Assembly (NCBI RefSeq): GCF_000420365.1
Contig: NZ_ATUU01000001.1
Location: forward strand, 372,001 to 436,000
Direction: 5' to 3'
Origin: Weissella halotolerans DSM 20190
GTDB taxonomy: Bacteria; Bacillota; Bacilli; Lactobacillales; Lactobacillaceae
Length of the DNA: 64,000 nucleotides
Shown here piece by piece: positions 16,516 to 25,552 of this stretch (position 1 is the first letter of the stretch; the number at the start of each line of letters is the position of its first letter). The position numbers and the translations under genes are program-made. The notes beneath the pieces are model-generated. The model was given only the letters and a program-made list of their open reading frames with translations, was not told the origin of the DNA and did no database searches.

Positions 16516-18063
16516 TTACTTAGACTGCTTCCCAGTGTGAACATACTTACGCTGGAAATCAGCAATATTTGCGTACTCCGGTTGTAGTTGTCGTGAAAGA
16601 CGGATAAAGATAGGGGTCAATGCACGATAAACCTCATAGTTTTCAGGTTGCGGTGCATAGTCATTTGATTCACCAATCATGTCCCCAATAACTTCTAAGT
16701 TATCCACGAGTCCCAAAGCTTTTTGGGCCATCACGGTAGCTGCTAAAGCACCAGATTCAAAAGCCTTAGGTACCGTGACGGTCTGCTCAAAGATATCTGC
16801 CATCATTTGACGCCACAATGGTGAACGTGCAAAGCCACCAGTTGCCTGGATGGACTTTAAACTACCCGCCACTTCTTCAAGGGCTAAGGCCACCATGTAA
16901 ATGTTAAAGATAATCCCCTCCATGACTGAACGGACCATGTGAGCACGGGTATGAATATGTGTTAGGCCAAAGAAGGAACCACGCGCATTAGCATCCCAGA
17001 TTGGTGCTCGCTCGCCGCCTAAGTAGGGATGGAAAAGTAAGCCATCTGCCCCAGCAGGAACGCGACCTGCAATTTCAGTCATCAAATCATAAGAGTCCAT
17101 TCCTAACAAGTCCGCTGTTGATTTTTCAGCATCAAACATGTTGTCACGCGCCCAGCGCAAAACATCACCACCATTATTGACTGGTCCCCCAATCACCCAG
17201 TGGTCCTTATCTAAGGCATAGGTAAAAGTCCGTCCCTTTGGATCAATCTTAGGTCGATCCGTAACCACACGGATAGCGCCAGAAGTTCCGATTGTTACCG
17301 CTGCTACGCCTGGCTGAATTGCATTAACCCCTAGATTTGACAAAGGTCCATCACCAGCTCCATAGACAAAGGCAGTTTCAGGATCCAACCCCAAAGCATT
17401 TGCACGCGCCTCATCAAGTCCTCGCTCAATGGTATAAGGACTCACTGGTTCAGGCATTTGTTCTTTGCGTACACCCGTCACTTCAAGAGCCTGTGCATCC
17501 CAATCAAGGTCAAAAATATTGAGCATGCCAGTTCCAGAAGCAATCGAAATATCCATTCGATTAACGCCAAATAACTTGTGGAAAATATATTCTTTAATAC
17601 CTAAGTAATGTGCTGCTTGCTTATAAATTGCAGGCTGTTCATTTTTTAACCACAATAACTTTGATAAGGGGGCCATTGGATGAATAGGCGTTCCCGTCTT
17701 ACTATAAATTTCTTGACCGACACCCGTAGACCGTAACTTTTCAGTATATTTCACTGCTCGGTTATCAGCCCAGGTAATTACTCGGGTTAGTGGCTGCCAA
17801 TTTTCATCAAAGGCAATTAATGAATGCATGGCTGAGCTAAATGAAACACCTAAGATCTGGCCATCGACTGCCTTGGCTGCTACTTCTTGCACAGCCTCAG
17901 TGAAAGCACGCATAATCTCATCTAAATCTTCTTCAGCCATATCAGGCGTATCACGATAGAGTGGGTAACCATGATTTGCACTGGCAATCACCTTCCCCTT
18001 TGTATCAAATAACACGGCCTTGGTCGACGTTGTACCTAAATCAACCCCAATTAGATAGTCCAT
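16516..18063 (-). CDS. gntK: Gluconokinase (FGGY carbohydrate kinase)
   Basis: The enzyme phosphorylates gluconate to 6-phosphogluconate, feeding the oxidative pentose-phosphate or phosphoketolase pathway. The 515-residue FGGY protein has the N-terminal phosphate loop GVDLGTTSTKAVLFD, the substrate region SFSSAMHSLIAFD, GTSGAIRVVTD and GGFARSPLWRQMMADI. The gluconokinase-type N-terminus (MDYLIGVDLGTTSTKAVL) distinguishes it from xylulokinase and glycerol kinase. It stands alone between its own promoter and terminator, with no permease or 6-phosphogluconate dehydrogenase beside it. Confidence 0.9.
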   Translation of the reverse strand: MDYLIGVDLGTTSTKAVLFDTKGKVIASANHGYPLYRDTPDMAEEDLDEIMRAFTEAVQEVAAKAVDGQILGVSFSSAMHSLIAFDENWQPLTRVITWADNRAVKYTEKLRSTGVGQEIYSKTGTPIHPMAPLSKLLWLKNEQPAIYKQAAHYLGIKEYIFHKLFGVNRMDISIASGTGMLNIFDLDWDAQALEVTGVRKEQMPEPVSPYTIERGLDEARANALGLDPETAFVYGAGDGPLSNLGVNAIQPGVAAVTIGTSGAIRVVTDRPKIDPKGRTFTYALDKDHWVIGGPVNNGGDVLRWARDNMFDAEKSTADLLGMDSYDLMTEIAGRVPAGADGLLFHPYLGGERAPIWDANARGSFFGLTHIHTRAHMVRSVMEGIIFNIYMVALALEEVAGSLKSIQATGGFARSPLWRQMMADIFEQTVTVPKAFESGALAATVMAQKALGLVDNLEVIGDMIGESNDYAPQPENYEVYRALTPIFIRLSRQLQPEYANIADFQRKYVHTGKQSK

Positions 18064-18135
18064 TAGTTTCTCCTAGCGGTCTTCTAGTCACCTCAAAGCA
18101 GCTAAAAGCCAAGTATATTTTTTTATTACAAGTCC

Positions 18136-18164
18136 ATTCTATGTGAAAATAATCATTTTGGCAA
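18136..18164 (-). promoter_or_regulatory. Promoter of gntK (TTGCCA-N17-TAGAAT)
   Basis: A near-consensus -35 and -10 with 17-nt spacing lie about 75 bp upstream of the gntK start. I see no clear cre site or regulator gene nearby. Confidence 0.6.
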
Positions 18165-18205
18165 TTACAACCGATTGATTTCACCTAGCTAGCTCAGTAA
18201 ACCAC

Positions 18206-19153
18206 TTAATCCATTTCTGGATGGTAAACACTCCGACGATCTAACGCCCATTGTCGACTTGAAAAGTGTCCTGGTTCAGTTTGAGCTAAGGCTTGGTCAA
18301 AGGCCTGCATACTAGCATCCAATTGATCAAGTTGATGCAGAATTTCTGCCTCCTTGATTTGTGGCTGAACCGGTGACCCATACTCTAGTAAACCATGATG
18401 GGCTAGCACTGTATGTCTCAACAACAGTAGGTCTTCTGCATAAATATCCATTTTCAATTCTTGCGCTGCCAACACAATTTGTTCATCAATTAAGGTAATA
18501 TGGCCTATTAAATTACCGGCACGCGTATAGTGGGTCGCAACGGGACCCGATAATTCTAGCACCTTCCCTAAATCATGTAACAGACTGGCCGCATAAAGTA
18601 ACCGGCGGTCAACTTGATCATACTGGTCTGCCACGGCCTGAGCCATGTGAACAATGGACAATGAATGATAGGCCAAACCGCCTGCAAAAGCATGATGATT
18701 GGCCTTGGCAGCTGGAAAGGTAAAGAAAGCTTGATGATATTTCTTTAACAGGTAACGGACAATCCGTTGCCAATTAGCCTGTGTAATTTGTAAAACTAAT
18801 CGTTCAACTTCTGTCTCCATCGCTGCCTGGGCTTTTGGCGCCCGTTGTAAGAAATCAGCTGGGTTGCTGGGCTCGCCTGCTTGGGTAAGACGAATAGAGA
18901 GAACCTTTAGTTGTTCTTGATCTCGGTAACTCTGCTTAACACCTTCAACGAAGACAACTTCTCCCACTTGTAGGTCCTTTAAGTCATTATCGGTCACTTC
19001 CCATTTCATACCCCGAATATCACCCGACCGATCTGTAAAGGTCATGACTAAATAGGGTTTTCCCTGTTGGGTAGTACGTAGCTCTAAACTAGATAACAAG
19101 GCAAACACAGCTACCTTTTCATCCAGTTTAAAATCGGCAAGTTGTTTTTGCAT
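18206..19153 (-). CDS. yhaM: 3'-5' exoribonuclease YhaM
   Basis: YhaM trims RNA and single-stranded DNA from the 3' end. The 315-residue protein has an N-terminal OB-fold (about 10-95, VAVFALLSSLELRTTQQGKPYLVMTF pattern in part) and a C-terminal HD metal-phosphohydrolase domain with AYHSLSIVHMA, LLHDLGKV and LLLLRHTVLAHHG. These histidines and aspartates are the expected metal ligands. It is the last gene of a yhaO-yhaN-yhaM cluster, 11 nt after yhaN. Length and domain order match Bacillus YhaM. Confidence 0.94.
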   Translation of the reverse strand: MQKQLADFKLDEKVAVFALLSSLELRTTQQGKPYLVMTFTDRSGDIRGMKWEVTDNDLKDLQVGEVVFVEGVKQSYRDQEQLKVLSIRLTQAGEPSNPADFLQRAPKAQAAMETEVERLVLQITQANWQRIVRYLLKKYHQAFFTFPAAKANHHAFAGGLAYHSLSIVHMAQAVADQYDQVDRRLLYAASLLHDLGKVLELSGPVATHYTRAGNLIGHITLIDEQIVLAAQELKMDIYAEDLLLLRHTVLAHHGLLEYGSPVQPQIKEAEILHQLDQLDASMQAFDQALAQTEPGHFSSRQWALDRRSVYHPEMD

Positions 19154-19164
19154 GCTTTCCCTCC

Positions 19165-21156
19165 TTAATTCGTCAATTGTATGCCTGTCAAGCCATCGGG
19201 TGTGGTTTTAGTAAAGTAAATAATTTGATGTCCTTTTTCTGCAAACGATTGTAAAACAGTCATTAAGCTTGCCCGCCGTGGATCGTCAAAGTCAACAAAG
19301 GCATCATCAATAAGTAAGGGAAGAACGCCCCTACTTGGCGTTTGCTCAATTAAGGCCAAACGTAAAGCCAGATAGACTTGTTCGGCTGTCGCACGCGAAA
19401 GTTCAATCAAACTCAACCGTTGCCCCTGAGCGTCAAGTACCCGAAAAGTCTTTTCTTGCCAGTCCACGGATACTAACTGGCCCTGGGTCAGCGTCCTTAC
19501 CAAATCATTGGTCCGCGCTATCAACTGTGGCCAGCGATCCGCATTTGCTTGGTCCAACGTCATCCGAATCCATTTAGCAGCCAAACGAGCGGTAAAGTAA
19601 TCTTGTAGCCCGTTCATTAACCGGGTTTGTTCCATCACGATTTGCTGTCGTAATGCCTGAAATTGATTATCAGATAAATAGGCATCCTTTTTAAGGCGGG
19701 CACTGGCCAACCGGGTTTGTAACTGGGCCATCTCATCGGCTGATAAGGCATCATGGCTTGTGGCTGATTCACGTTGCGTTGCTTTTAGAGCAGTAATTTG
19801 GCTTTTTAAGAGGTCAACTCGTGTTTTGGCCGTTTGTGTCGCTTGATCTATTTGTAACCGTTGCTTAAAGCCGTCTTCATTGGTTACCTGAACAGCTTGA
19901 TAGTGACTTAGCAACTTGGCCTGGATGGTCACGGCTTGCTCACGTAAACGCAACTGCTCCTGTAGTTGCTGCTCATACTTGCTTAGCGCTTCAGCTGGCG
20001 TTAGGCCCTTTACATCAAAGCCCAAATGCTTAAGTTTTTGTTCCCAGTTAACTGCTTGCCTTGACCCTGGTTTGCCTGCGGCTGTTGCTGTTTTTTGCTG
20101 AGAACTTAACCAAGTCATGACAATAAGGGCGCCAGCCAACAGCAATCCTAGGCCTGCCCGCTGCAAAGCTAAACTAGCCAGCAAAATCAGCGCCGCAACG
20201 CCATAGCCAAACCAGGTTGATACCTGCTTGCTAGGGGCCACGTGTTCAGTTGCCTTTGCCCAATCCGTTATTCCCTGCTTGATAGCTGAACTATTGACCA
20301 AATCCACTTGAGCTTGTTTCAAATAAGTCAGCTGCGCCTGGTCTTGTTGAATAGCGTTGACCAGGTCCTGGGACATAATTGTTGGCTGCTCGTCTAACCA
20401 CGTGCTTAAAGATCTTAACTCAGCTTCTAAGGGCGCCAGTTGCTTAGCCGTTTGCACAGCTTGTTGCTCTTGGTTTGCTTCTTTTAAGGCTACTTGATCA
20501 GCTTGAATCGCCTGTTCTAAGGACGTAAGCGCAGGACGTTGGACCATAGCAGCCTGCAAGCGTTGTTTATCTTCTCTCAACTGTTGAAGGGCTTGATTCA
20601 ACGGGCGCTTGGCCTGCTGGGTCATCCCTAAAGCTGCCTGTGCCTCCTTATCCCAGTCATCAGCTAGCTTTAGCCAGGCCTGGGCTTTTGGCAGGCCAAT
20701 GGTCCGCATGGTAGCCAAAAACTTAGCCGGTGTCAATTGAAATACCGCTAATAAATTATCTTGGTCAAAATCATAAATCGTTTGATAGAGCTCAGCTGTC
20801 AAGGGAGCAAAGCAAGCTAAAAGCTTTTGCTCTGGATCCGCAAAGCCTTGTCCCGTTTCTGTATTAATTAAGGTTACTTTTGATTTAGTCCGACCATGGC
20901 GACTCAATTCATAACTTTCTTGCCCTTGAGTAAACCACAAGGTGCCACCATAGCGGCCTGTTTTTTGACTTTCATAGGTATTAACATACCGCCCTTTGGC
21001 CCTTGGAAAACCAAAGAGCATGCCTAAAATAAACCGATGAAGGGTTGTCTTACCACTACCATTTAACCCAGCAACTACTTGCAAACCGCTCGTAAAGTCA
21101 AAGGTCTTGTTTTGCCATTGGCCAAAATCATCGATTTGTACCCGCTTAATTTGCAT
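19165..21156 (-). CDS. YhaN-like SbcC/Rad50-type AAA ATPase, compact form
   Basis: This is the ATPase partner of a YhaO nuclease. The 663-residue protein has the Walker A motif GLNGSGKTT near residue 35. A coiled-coil-rich middle is interrupted by a hydrophobic stretch that could span the membrane (around 305-345, FGYGVAALILLASLALQ). At the C-terminus are an ABC-type signature (LSRATAEQVYLALRLALIE) and Walker B (LPLLIDDAFVDFDD). Bacillus YhaN is about 960 residues, so the coiled-coil arms are shorter here. The gene overlaps yhaO by 11 nt. Role in DNA repair is inference from the SMC/SbcCD relationship. Confidence 0.88.
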   Translation of the reverse strand: MQIKRVQIDDFGQWQNKTFDFTSGLQVVAGLNGSGKTTLHRFILGMLFGFPRAKGRYVNTYESQKTGRYGGTLWFTQGQESYELSRHGRTKSKVTLINTETGQGFADPEQKLLACFAPLTAELYQTIYDFDQDNLLAVFQLTPAKFLATMRTIGLPKAQAWLKLADDWDKEAQAALGMTQQAKRPLNQALQQLREDKQRLQAAMVQRPALTSLEQAIQADQVALKEANQEQQAVQTAKQLAPLEAELRSLSTWLDEQPTIMSQDLVNAIQQDQAQLTYLKQAQVDLVNSSAIKQGITDWAKATEHVAPSKQVSTWFGYGVAALILLASLALQRAGLGLLLAGALIVMTWLSSQQKTATAAGKPGSRQAVNWEQKLKHLGFDVKGLTPAEALSKYEQQLQEQLRLREQAVTIQAKLLSHYQAVQVTNEDGFKQRLQIDQATQTAKTRVDLLKSQITALKATQRESATSHDALSADEMAQLQTRLASARLKKDAYLSDNQFQALRQQIVMEQTRLMNGLQDYFTARLAAKWIRMTLDQANADRWPQLIARTNDLVRTLTQGQLVSVDWQEKTFRVLDAQGQRLSLIELSRATAEQVYLALRLALIEQTPSRGVLPLLIDDAFVDFDDPRRASLMTVLQSFAEKGHQIIYFTKTTPDGLTGIQLTN

Positions 21157-22321
21157 CGAGCCCCTCCTTTTCCGTCAGCCCAATCTGCTCTTCAACCTGC
21201 CCCTTTAACGTCGCTAGATAGGCTGGTGAAAGGATGGTGTCTAATAGATCTGCATCTTGGATCAGGCTTAAGCCTAAATCCTGCAAGGTGTCCGTAGTAA
21301 AGACCTTGGCGGCTGTCTGCTCCCAATAGTCAGCTGGTACTACCGGCAAGCTAACCTTTTTAGCATCAGACATCAGGTCTAAGCGAATGACCCAAGTTGT
21401 GGTATCAGCTGGCCAGTTTGCATTGGCATCTAACTGATGAAGCACTATTTTTTGTGCCAGTGTCGACGTTGTTGTTTCAACATGGACCGTCAGTAAGGTC
21501 AAGTCGTAGTCACTTGATGCAGCTGCGCGCAGTTTGTTAAATAAAACCTGTTCACTATCCGCTTGAATCGTTAGCACCTGAAAGGCCACTGGCGCAATGC
21601 TAGTAAAATATGGTTTTAATGTTGCACCATCAGTCGACACCAAATAGTAACCTTTATCTGTGACTTCATTACTTTTAGTTGCTTGCATATCACCAACATA
21701 GCCAATAAAAGGTGCCTGATGCAGCGTCGTTCGTTGATGAATGTGGCCCAAAGCCCAATAATCATAATGTTTCATTAGCAATTGGCGCAGCTCAAAGGGC
21801 GCATAAACACCAGTTGGCCCCTGTTCACCATGATAGAGGCCAACAGCCCAATCAACCTGCTCAGGTCGTTGTGGAAAGGTTCCGGCCGGCCCCTGTTCTA
21901 AGTGGGCCTGATCATAAGAAAAACCAGTGATAGCCACTCTTTCATTTTGACGTGTCGTTAATAGCTTAGTCGTGACGTCTGCAGGGAAAACGGTCACGTT
22001 GGCCGGTAGATTCGTATCCACCTGTGATAACCAGGCAAAGTCATGGTTACCACGGGTTATATAAACTGGAATGTCAGCATCAGCTAAACGCTGCATTTGA
22101 TCAATAAAAACAAGGAGCTCATGAATGTCTGGCCTTGCTTGATCAAAAACGTCACCCACAAAAGCAACCCAGTCAACATCCTCCGCCAGCGCATCATCAA
22201 CCAGCCGGGTAAGCGCCGTTGCTTGGGCTGCCAATACCGTTGCTAAGAAGCGCTTTGGTAAACTTGCCAAGTCAGAAAAAGGTGCCCCTAAATGTAAATC
22301 GGCTGCGTGAATAAATTTCAT
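21146..22321 (-). CDS. YhaO-like metallophosphoesterase (SbcD/Mre11-type nuclease)
   Basis: This putative DNA nuclease subunit has 391 residues. The calcineurin-like phosphoesterase motifs are all present: HAADLHLGAPF (D and H), VGDVFDQ (GD), TRGNHDFAW (GNH) and GHIHQR (GH.H). It starts the yhaO-yhaN-yhaM operon, and its end overlaps yhaN, so the two are translated together and likely form an Mre11-Rad50-like complex. GGAGAG precedes the ATG. Confidence 0.9.
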   Translation of the reverse strand: MKFIHAADLHLGAPFSDLASLPKRFLATVLAAQATALTRLVDDALAEDVDWVAFVGDVFDQARPDIHELLVFIDQMQRLADADIPVYITRGNHDFAWLSQVDTNLPANVTVFPADVTTKLLTTRQNERVAITGFSYDQAHLEQGPAGTFPQRPEQVDWAVGLYHGEQGPTGVYAPFELRQLLMKHYDYWALGHIHQRTTLHQAPFIGYVGDMQATKSNEVTDKGYYLVSTDGATLKPYFTSIAPVAFQVLTIQADSEQVLFNKLRAAASSDYDLTLLTVHVETTTSTLAQKIVLHQLDANANWPADTTTWVIRLDLMSDAKKVSLPVVPADYWEQTAAKVFTTDTLQDLGLSLIQDADLLDTILSPAYLATLKGQVEEQIGLTEKEGLDAN

Positions 22322-22429
22322 GCTTTCTCTCCTTCTTGTCTATTTTTGCTTTCCCCTATCAGGCTCCATATAGTGCCTGGCATTCGTTAAGATAGACCTA
22401 ACCTTTAGTTTAACATGTTTTCTATCAAA

Positions 22430-22462
22430 AAAGCCCCCACCATTTTGGTGGGGGCTTTACTA
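22430..22462 (-). terminator. Intrinsic terminator after the UPF0342 gene
   Basis: AAAGCCCCCACCA pairs with TGGTGGGGGCTTT around a 3-nt loop. On the minus strand six Us follow. Confidence 0.92.
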
Positions 22463-22469
22463 GCAAAGA

Positions 22470-22814
22470 CTACTTTTGAGCATACAATTCACTGATAGGT
22501 TGCGTAATAGTATTGTTAATTTGAGTTAACAACTGATTCAATGCTTGCTCTGACTCCATAAGTCGCTTAAGCTCATCAAACTTTTCCATGTCACTAGCAA
22601 TGGTTTGCCATTCTTTCATCTGCGCTTCTTCAGGTTCTTGACCAGATTGAATTGCTTGATTAAGTGCATATTGTGCTTTTTGGAAATTTGTAAACAAGGT
22701 ATTGGCTTCTTCGTTAGCCCGGACCTGTTTCAATGCTTCAGCCAAATTTTTAAACTGAGGTGTTTCCCGCAAATCAGTAGCGACTGCATTTACATTATCA
22801 AAAATATTTACCAT
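22470..22814 (-). CDS. YlbF/YheA family protein (UPF0342)
   Basis: This 114-residue, helical, acidic cytoplasmic protein belongs to the YlbF/YmcA/YheA group. The pattern NIFDNVNAVATDLRETPQFKNL then LFTNFQKAQYALNQAIQSG is typical. In Bacillus, YlbF and YmcA act in an RNase Y-associated complex; the function of the YheA branch is not established. It lies 76 nt after the class A penicillin-binding protein gene, runs in the same direction and ends at a strong terminator. Confidence 0.85.
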   Translation of the reverse strand: MVNIFDNVNAVATDLRETPQFKNLAEALKQVRANEEANTLFTNFQKAQYALNQAIQSGQEPEEAQMKEWQTIASDMEKFDELKRLMESEQALNQLLTQINNTITQPISELYAQK

Positions 22815-22890
22815 TCTGAAGCCATCCTTATTCTATATACTTATGCTGGGTGTACCCTATTATTATGCCACACTTTTAACTAAACAGCCA

Positions 22891-24978
22891 TCAACCAAGT
22901 AAGCCTTGCAGCGCCGACCAAGCTTTTTGTGCCCCTCGCTTAGCATCTTCCACTACTTGATTAGCACCCCGTTTTAGCTGGTCACCAATTTGATTGACTG
23001 ACCGATCTACTCCTTTTGAAGACGAGTCTTGGGCTGTCTGAGCGCCTAATTTTTCACGGATGCTCTGGACCTTAAAAGCGGTTTGAGGCGTATTTGGAAT
23101 CACTTGCTCTAAGGTGGCCTTCATTAAAGGCGCACCGGTTTCCCGTAAGGAAATGGGAATCGTATTTTCCGCACTTGTCTGATCATTACCGACCCAGGTT
23201 GTCACCACAACATCTGGCGTATAGGCAATCGCCCAAGAATCAGTAGCATTCGTCGCTGTAGTTGCTTGCCCACTCACCTCGGTGGTTCCCGTTTTACCGG
23301 CTACCTGGTAGCCAGCCGGATTAGCTGCTACCCCAGTTCCATGGGTATAAACACCTAACATCATTGCAGTCATTTCATCGGCCACCTTTTTTGACCAGAG
23401 GCGCTGCTGTTTATTTTTATGCTCTACCACCGTTTTACCAGAAGCATCAACAATTTTCGTAATAAAATGATCATCACTCATTAAGCCGTCATTAGCAAAA
23501 CTGGTATAAGCCCGCGTCATTTGTAAGGGTGAAACCCCCTTCTTCATGCCACCAATCGCCAAAGAAAGGTTCTTATCACTCTTAGCCACTGGCAAGTCAG
23601 CATTCTGAGCTGCCTGATAGCCAACTGATACCCCCATCTGATTTAACAGCCAAACTGCTGGGATATTGTAAGAATTTTCTACGGCAACATACATAGGAAC
23701 TGGTTCCGTTACGACCCCTAAGGCATTTTGTGGCCGATAGTGATTCGTCCCAAAACTGGTTGGTTCATTTTTCAACTCCGAATCATAACTAAAGCCTCGA
23801 CTCAATGCTGGCGCGTAATCAACAATGGGCTTAATCGTAGATCCTGGCGAACGTCGCATTTGCGTGGCTCGATTAAAACCACGAAAAACATGTTCACCAC
23901 GACCACCAACTACTGCCCGCACACCACCGGTTTTAGCATCCATAACGACTGAGGCTGCCTGGGCAGTTCCAGCCAAGGGATCAAGATTAGGGTTGGCATA
24001 GTCTGCTTGCAGATGTTCTTGATCCGCCTGATCTAGGCTTGTATAAATTTTATAACCATCATTCGGTAAACTAGCCTCCTTCAAGTCGTACCGGTTCAAG
24101 GCTTCATTAATTACTGCATCAAAATAATAAGGATAGTGATAACTTGAATTATCGATGGCATGTTCACTAGCGGTCAGTGATTGGCTAGCCAACCGATTAG
24201 CCGTATTTTGTTCAAGGGTATCATTGTTGACCATATTCTGGAGGACTGTATCCCGACGATTCTTTGCCGCTTTAGGATGACTAATGGGATCATATCCATT
24301 AGGCGATTGTAACATCCCGGCTAGCATAGCAGCCTGCTCGGTACTTAACTGACTTGCGTTGACCCCATAGTACTTTTGTGCAGCATCTTCAATTCCCCAC
24401 ACGCCACGCCCAAAATAAGCGTTATTTAGATACATGGTAATAATATCCTGCTTGCTGTATTCCTTTTCCACTTGAATCGCTAAGAAAATTTCTCGTATCT
24501 TACGAGTCACAGTCTGATCTTGGGTTAAAAATGCGTTTTTAACCAGTTGTTGGGTAATGGTCGATCCACCCGCCGATCCTGAACGACCAAGAATACGGTT
24601 GGTCACCGTAATGAGGCCACCACGCAAGGTACCCGTAAGCGAAAACCCATGCTCACGATAAAAATTACGATCCTCGGTGGCAATGACTGCCTGGACAGCT
24701 GCCGGAGCAATGGCCTGATACCGGACATAGGTCCCCTTTTGACCGGCTAAAGCCCCTGCTTTATCACCATGGCGGTCATATATTTCTGTTGATTGTTGCA
24801 AGCGTGCTTTTAATTCGCCGACATCCGTCGTCTTCGCTTCAAAAGTTCCAAGAACACTAATGACTAAAAAAATCGTCATTCCCACCACAATCAGCCACCG
24901 CGTCAATTGATACCGTCGCCAACGAGGGACTAACCAGGCAATGAACATTTGCCAGCGTATGTTTAATTTTTCTTTCAT
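22891..24978 (-). CDS. Class A penicillin-binding protein (PBP2a/PBP1A-like)
   Basis: This bifunctional peptidoglycan synthase has 695 residues. It has a short basic cytoplasmic N-terminus, one membrane helix (about 28-47, LIVVGMTIFLVISVLG), a GT51 glycosyltransferase domain with ATEDRNFYREHG and GGSTITQQLVKN, and a transpeptidase domain. Active-site motifs of the latter are STIK (in RSPGSTIKP), SYN (ENSYNIPAVW) and KTG (AGKTGTTE). The C-terminal tail is Lys/Gln-rich. It follows argR by 24 nt. In lactic acid bacteria this type is usually named pbp2A; which paralogue it is cannot be settled here. Confidence 0.94.
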   Translation of the reverse strand: MKEKLNIRWQMFIAWLVPRWRRYQLTRWLIVVGMTIFLVISVLGTFEAKTTDVGELKARLQQSTEIYDRHGDKAGALAGQKGTYVRYQAIAPAAVQAVIATEDRNFYREHGFSLTGTLRGGLITVTNRILGRSGSAGGSTITQQLVKNAFLTQDQTVTRKIREIFLAIQVEKEYSKQDIITMYLNNAYFGRGVWGIEDAAQKYYGVNASQLSTEQAAMLAGMLQSPNGYDPISHPKAAKNRRDTVLQNMVNNDTLEQNTANRLASQSLTASEHAIDNSSYHYPYYFDAVINEALNRYDLKEASLPNDGYKIYTSLDQADQEHLQADYANPNLDPLAGTAQAASVVMDAKTGGVRAVVGGRGEHVFRGFNRATQMRRSPGSTIKPIVDYAPALSRGFSYDSELKNEPTSFGTNHYRPQNALGVVTEPVPMYVAVENSYNIPAVWLLNQMGVSVGYQAAQNADLPVAKSDKNLSLAIGGMKKGVSPLQMTRAYTSFANDGLMSDDHFITKIVDASGKTVVEHKNKQQRLWSKKVADEMTAMMLGVYTHGTGVAANPAGYQVAGKTGTTEVSGQATTATNATDSWAIAYTPDVVVTTWVGNDQTSAENTIPISLRETGAPLMKATLEQVIPNTPQTAFKVQSIREKLGAQTAQDSSSKGVDRSVNQIGDQLKRGANQVVEDAKRGAQKAWSALQGLLG

Positions 24979-25002
24979 GATTTCTCCACCAGTTGTATTC
25001 GA

Positions 25003-25461
25003 CTAGCGCCAAGCATTCAACTGGGCTGCTAAGGTTGTGGCGGCAGTCTCGTTTAAGCTGGTAACATAAATCGTATCATGCCCAGCTAATGTCCCTACTA
25101 GCCCTGGCAAATTTGCCTCATCCAAAAGGGCGGCCACCCGATTTCCATTACCACTTGTCGTTTTAATAACAATCATAAAAGCCACTACCTGGACTGACTT
25201 TACTAGTTGCTGGACTGCAACCTGAACTTGATCTTGATTTTGTTTTACTTTGCCCTGTTCTAAAACCTGATAACGTACTTGCCCACTAGAATCTGCCTGA
25301 CGAACAATCCGAAGTTCCTTAATATCACGCGATACTGTGGCCTGGGTAACATCAATCTGGGCCGCATGCAAGGCCCGCATTAAACCTTCTTGCGAATCAA
25401 TCACCTGCTGCCTAATCAGGTCTAAAATGAGCGCTTGCCGCTCTGCCTTTTTAATTGACAT
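25003..25461 (-). CDS. argR: Arginine repressor ArgR
   Basis: ArgR controls arginine synthesis and catabolism. The 152-residue protein has an N-terminal winged helix (about 1-70, with VTQATVSRDIKELRIV) and a C-terminal hexamerisation and arginine-binding domain. The latter holds GNGNRVAALLDE and GTLAGHDTIYV, with the GHD motif that contacts arginine. AGGAGG lies 5 nt before the ATG. A GC-rich hairpin terminator ends about 20 nt upstream, so argR may be expressed by read-through from argS or from a promoter within argS. Confidence 0.95.
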   Translation of the reverse strand: MSIKKAERQALILDLIRQQVIDSQEGLMRALHAAQIDVTQATVSRDIKELRIVRQADSSGQVRYQVLEQGKVKQNQDQVQVAVQQLVKSVQVVAFMIVIKTTSGNGNRVAALLDEANLPGLVGTLAGHDTIYVTSLNETAATTLAAQLNAWR

Positions 25462-25480
25462 GATTTCCTCCTAAGATAAC

Positions 25481-25519
25481 AAAAACCGCCGGACTGATAA
25501 ACAAGACCGCCGGTTTTAT
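25481..25519 (-). terminator. Hairpin terminator between argS and argR
   Basis: On the minus strand AAAACCG and CGGTTTT close a GC-rich stem (second segment CGG/CCG) with a G-G mismatch and a loop of about 12 nt, followed by five Us. It ends argS mRNA but lies only 20 nt before argR. Confidence 0.75.
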
Positions 25520-25552
25520 TAAATCATGTTGAAATTGTCACCAACCCTTAGT

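Noticed and set aside
16405-16587. A 60-residue open frame on the plus strand next to gntK
   Set aside because: It has no ribosome-binding site, overlaps the gntK terminator and gntK 3' coding region, and has no family pattern.
16516-18063. gntK as part of a hidden gluconate operon or recent transfer
   Set aside because: It has its own promoter and terminator, ordinary base use and no transposase or permease alongside; nothing supports transfer.
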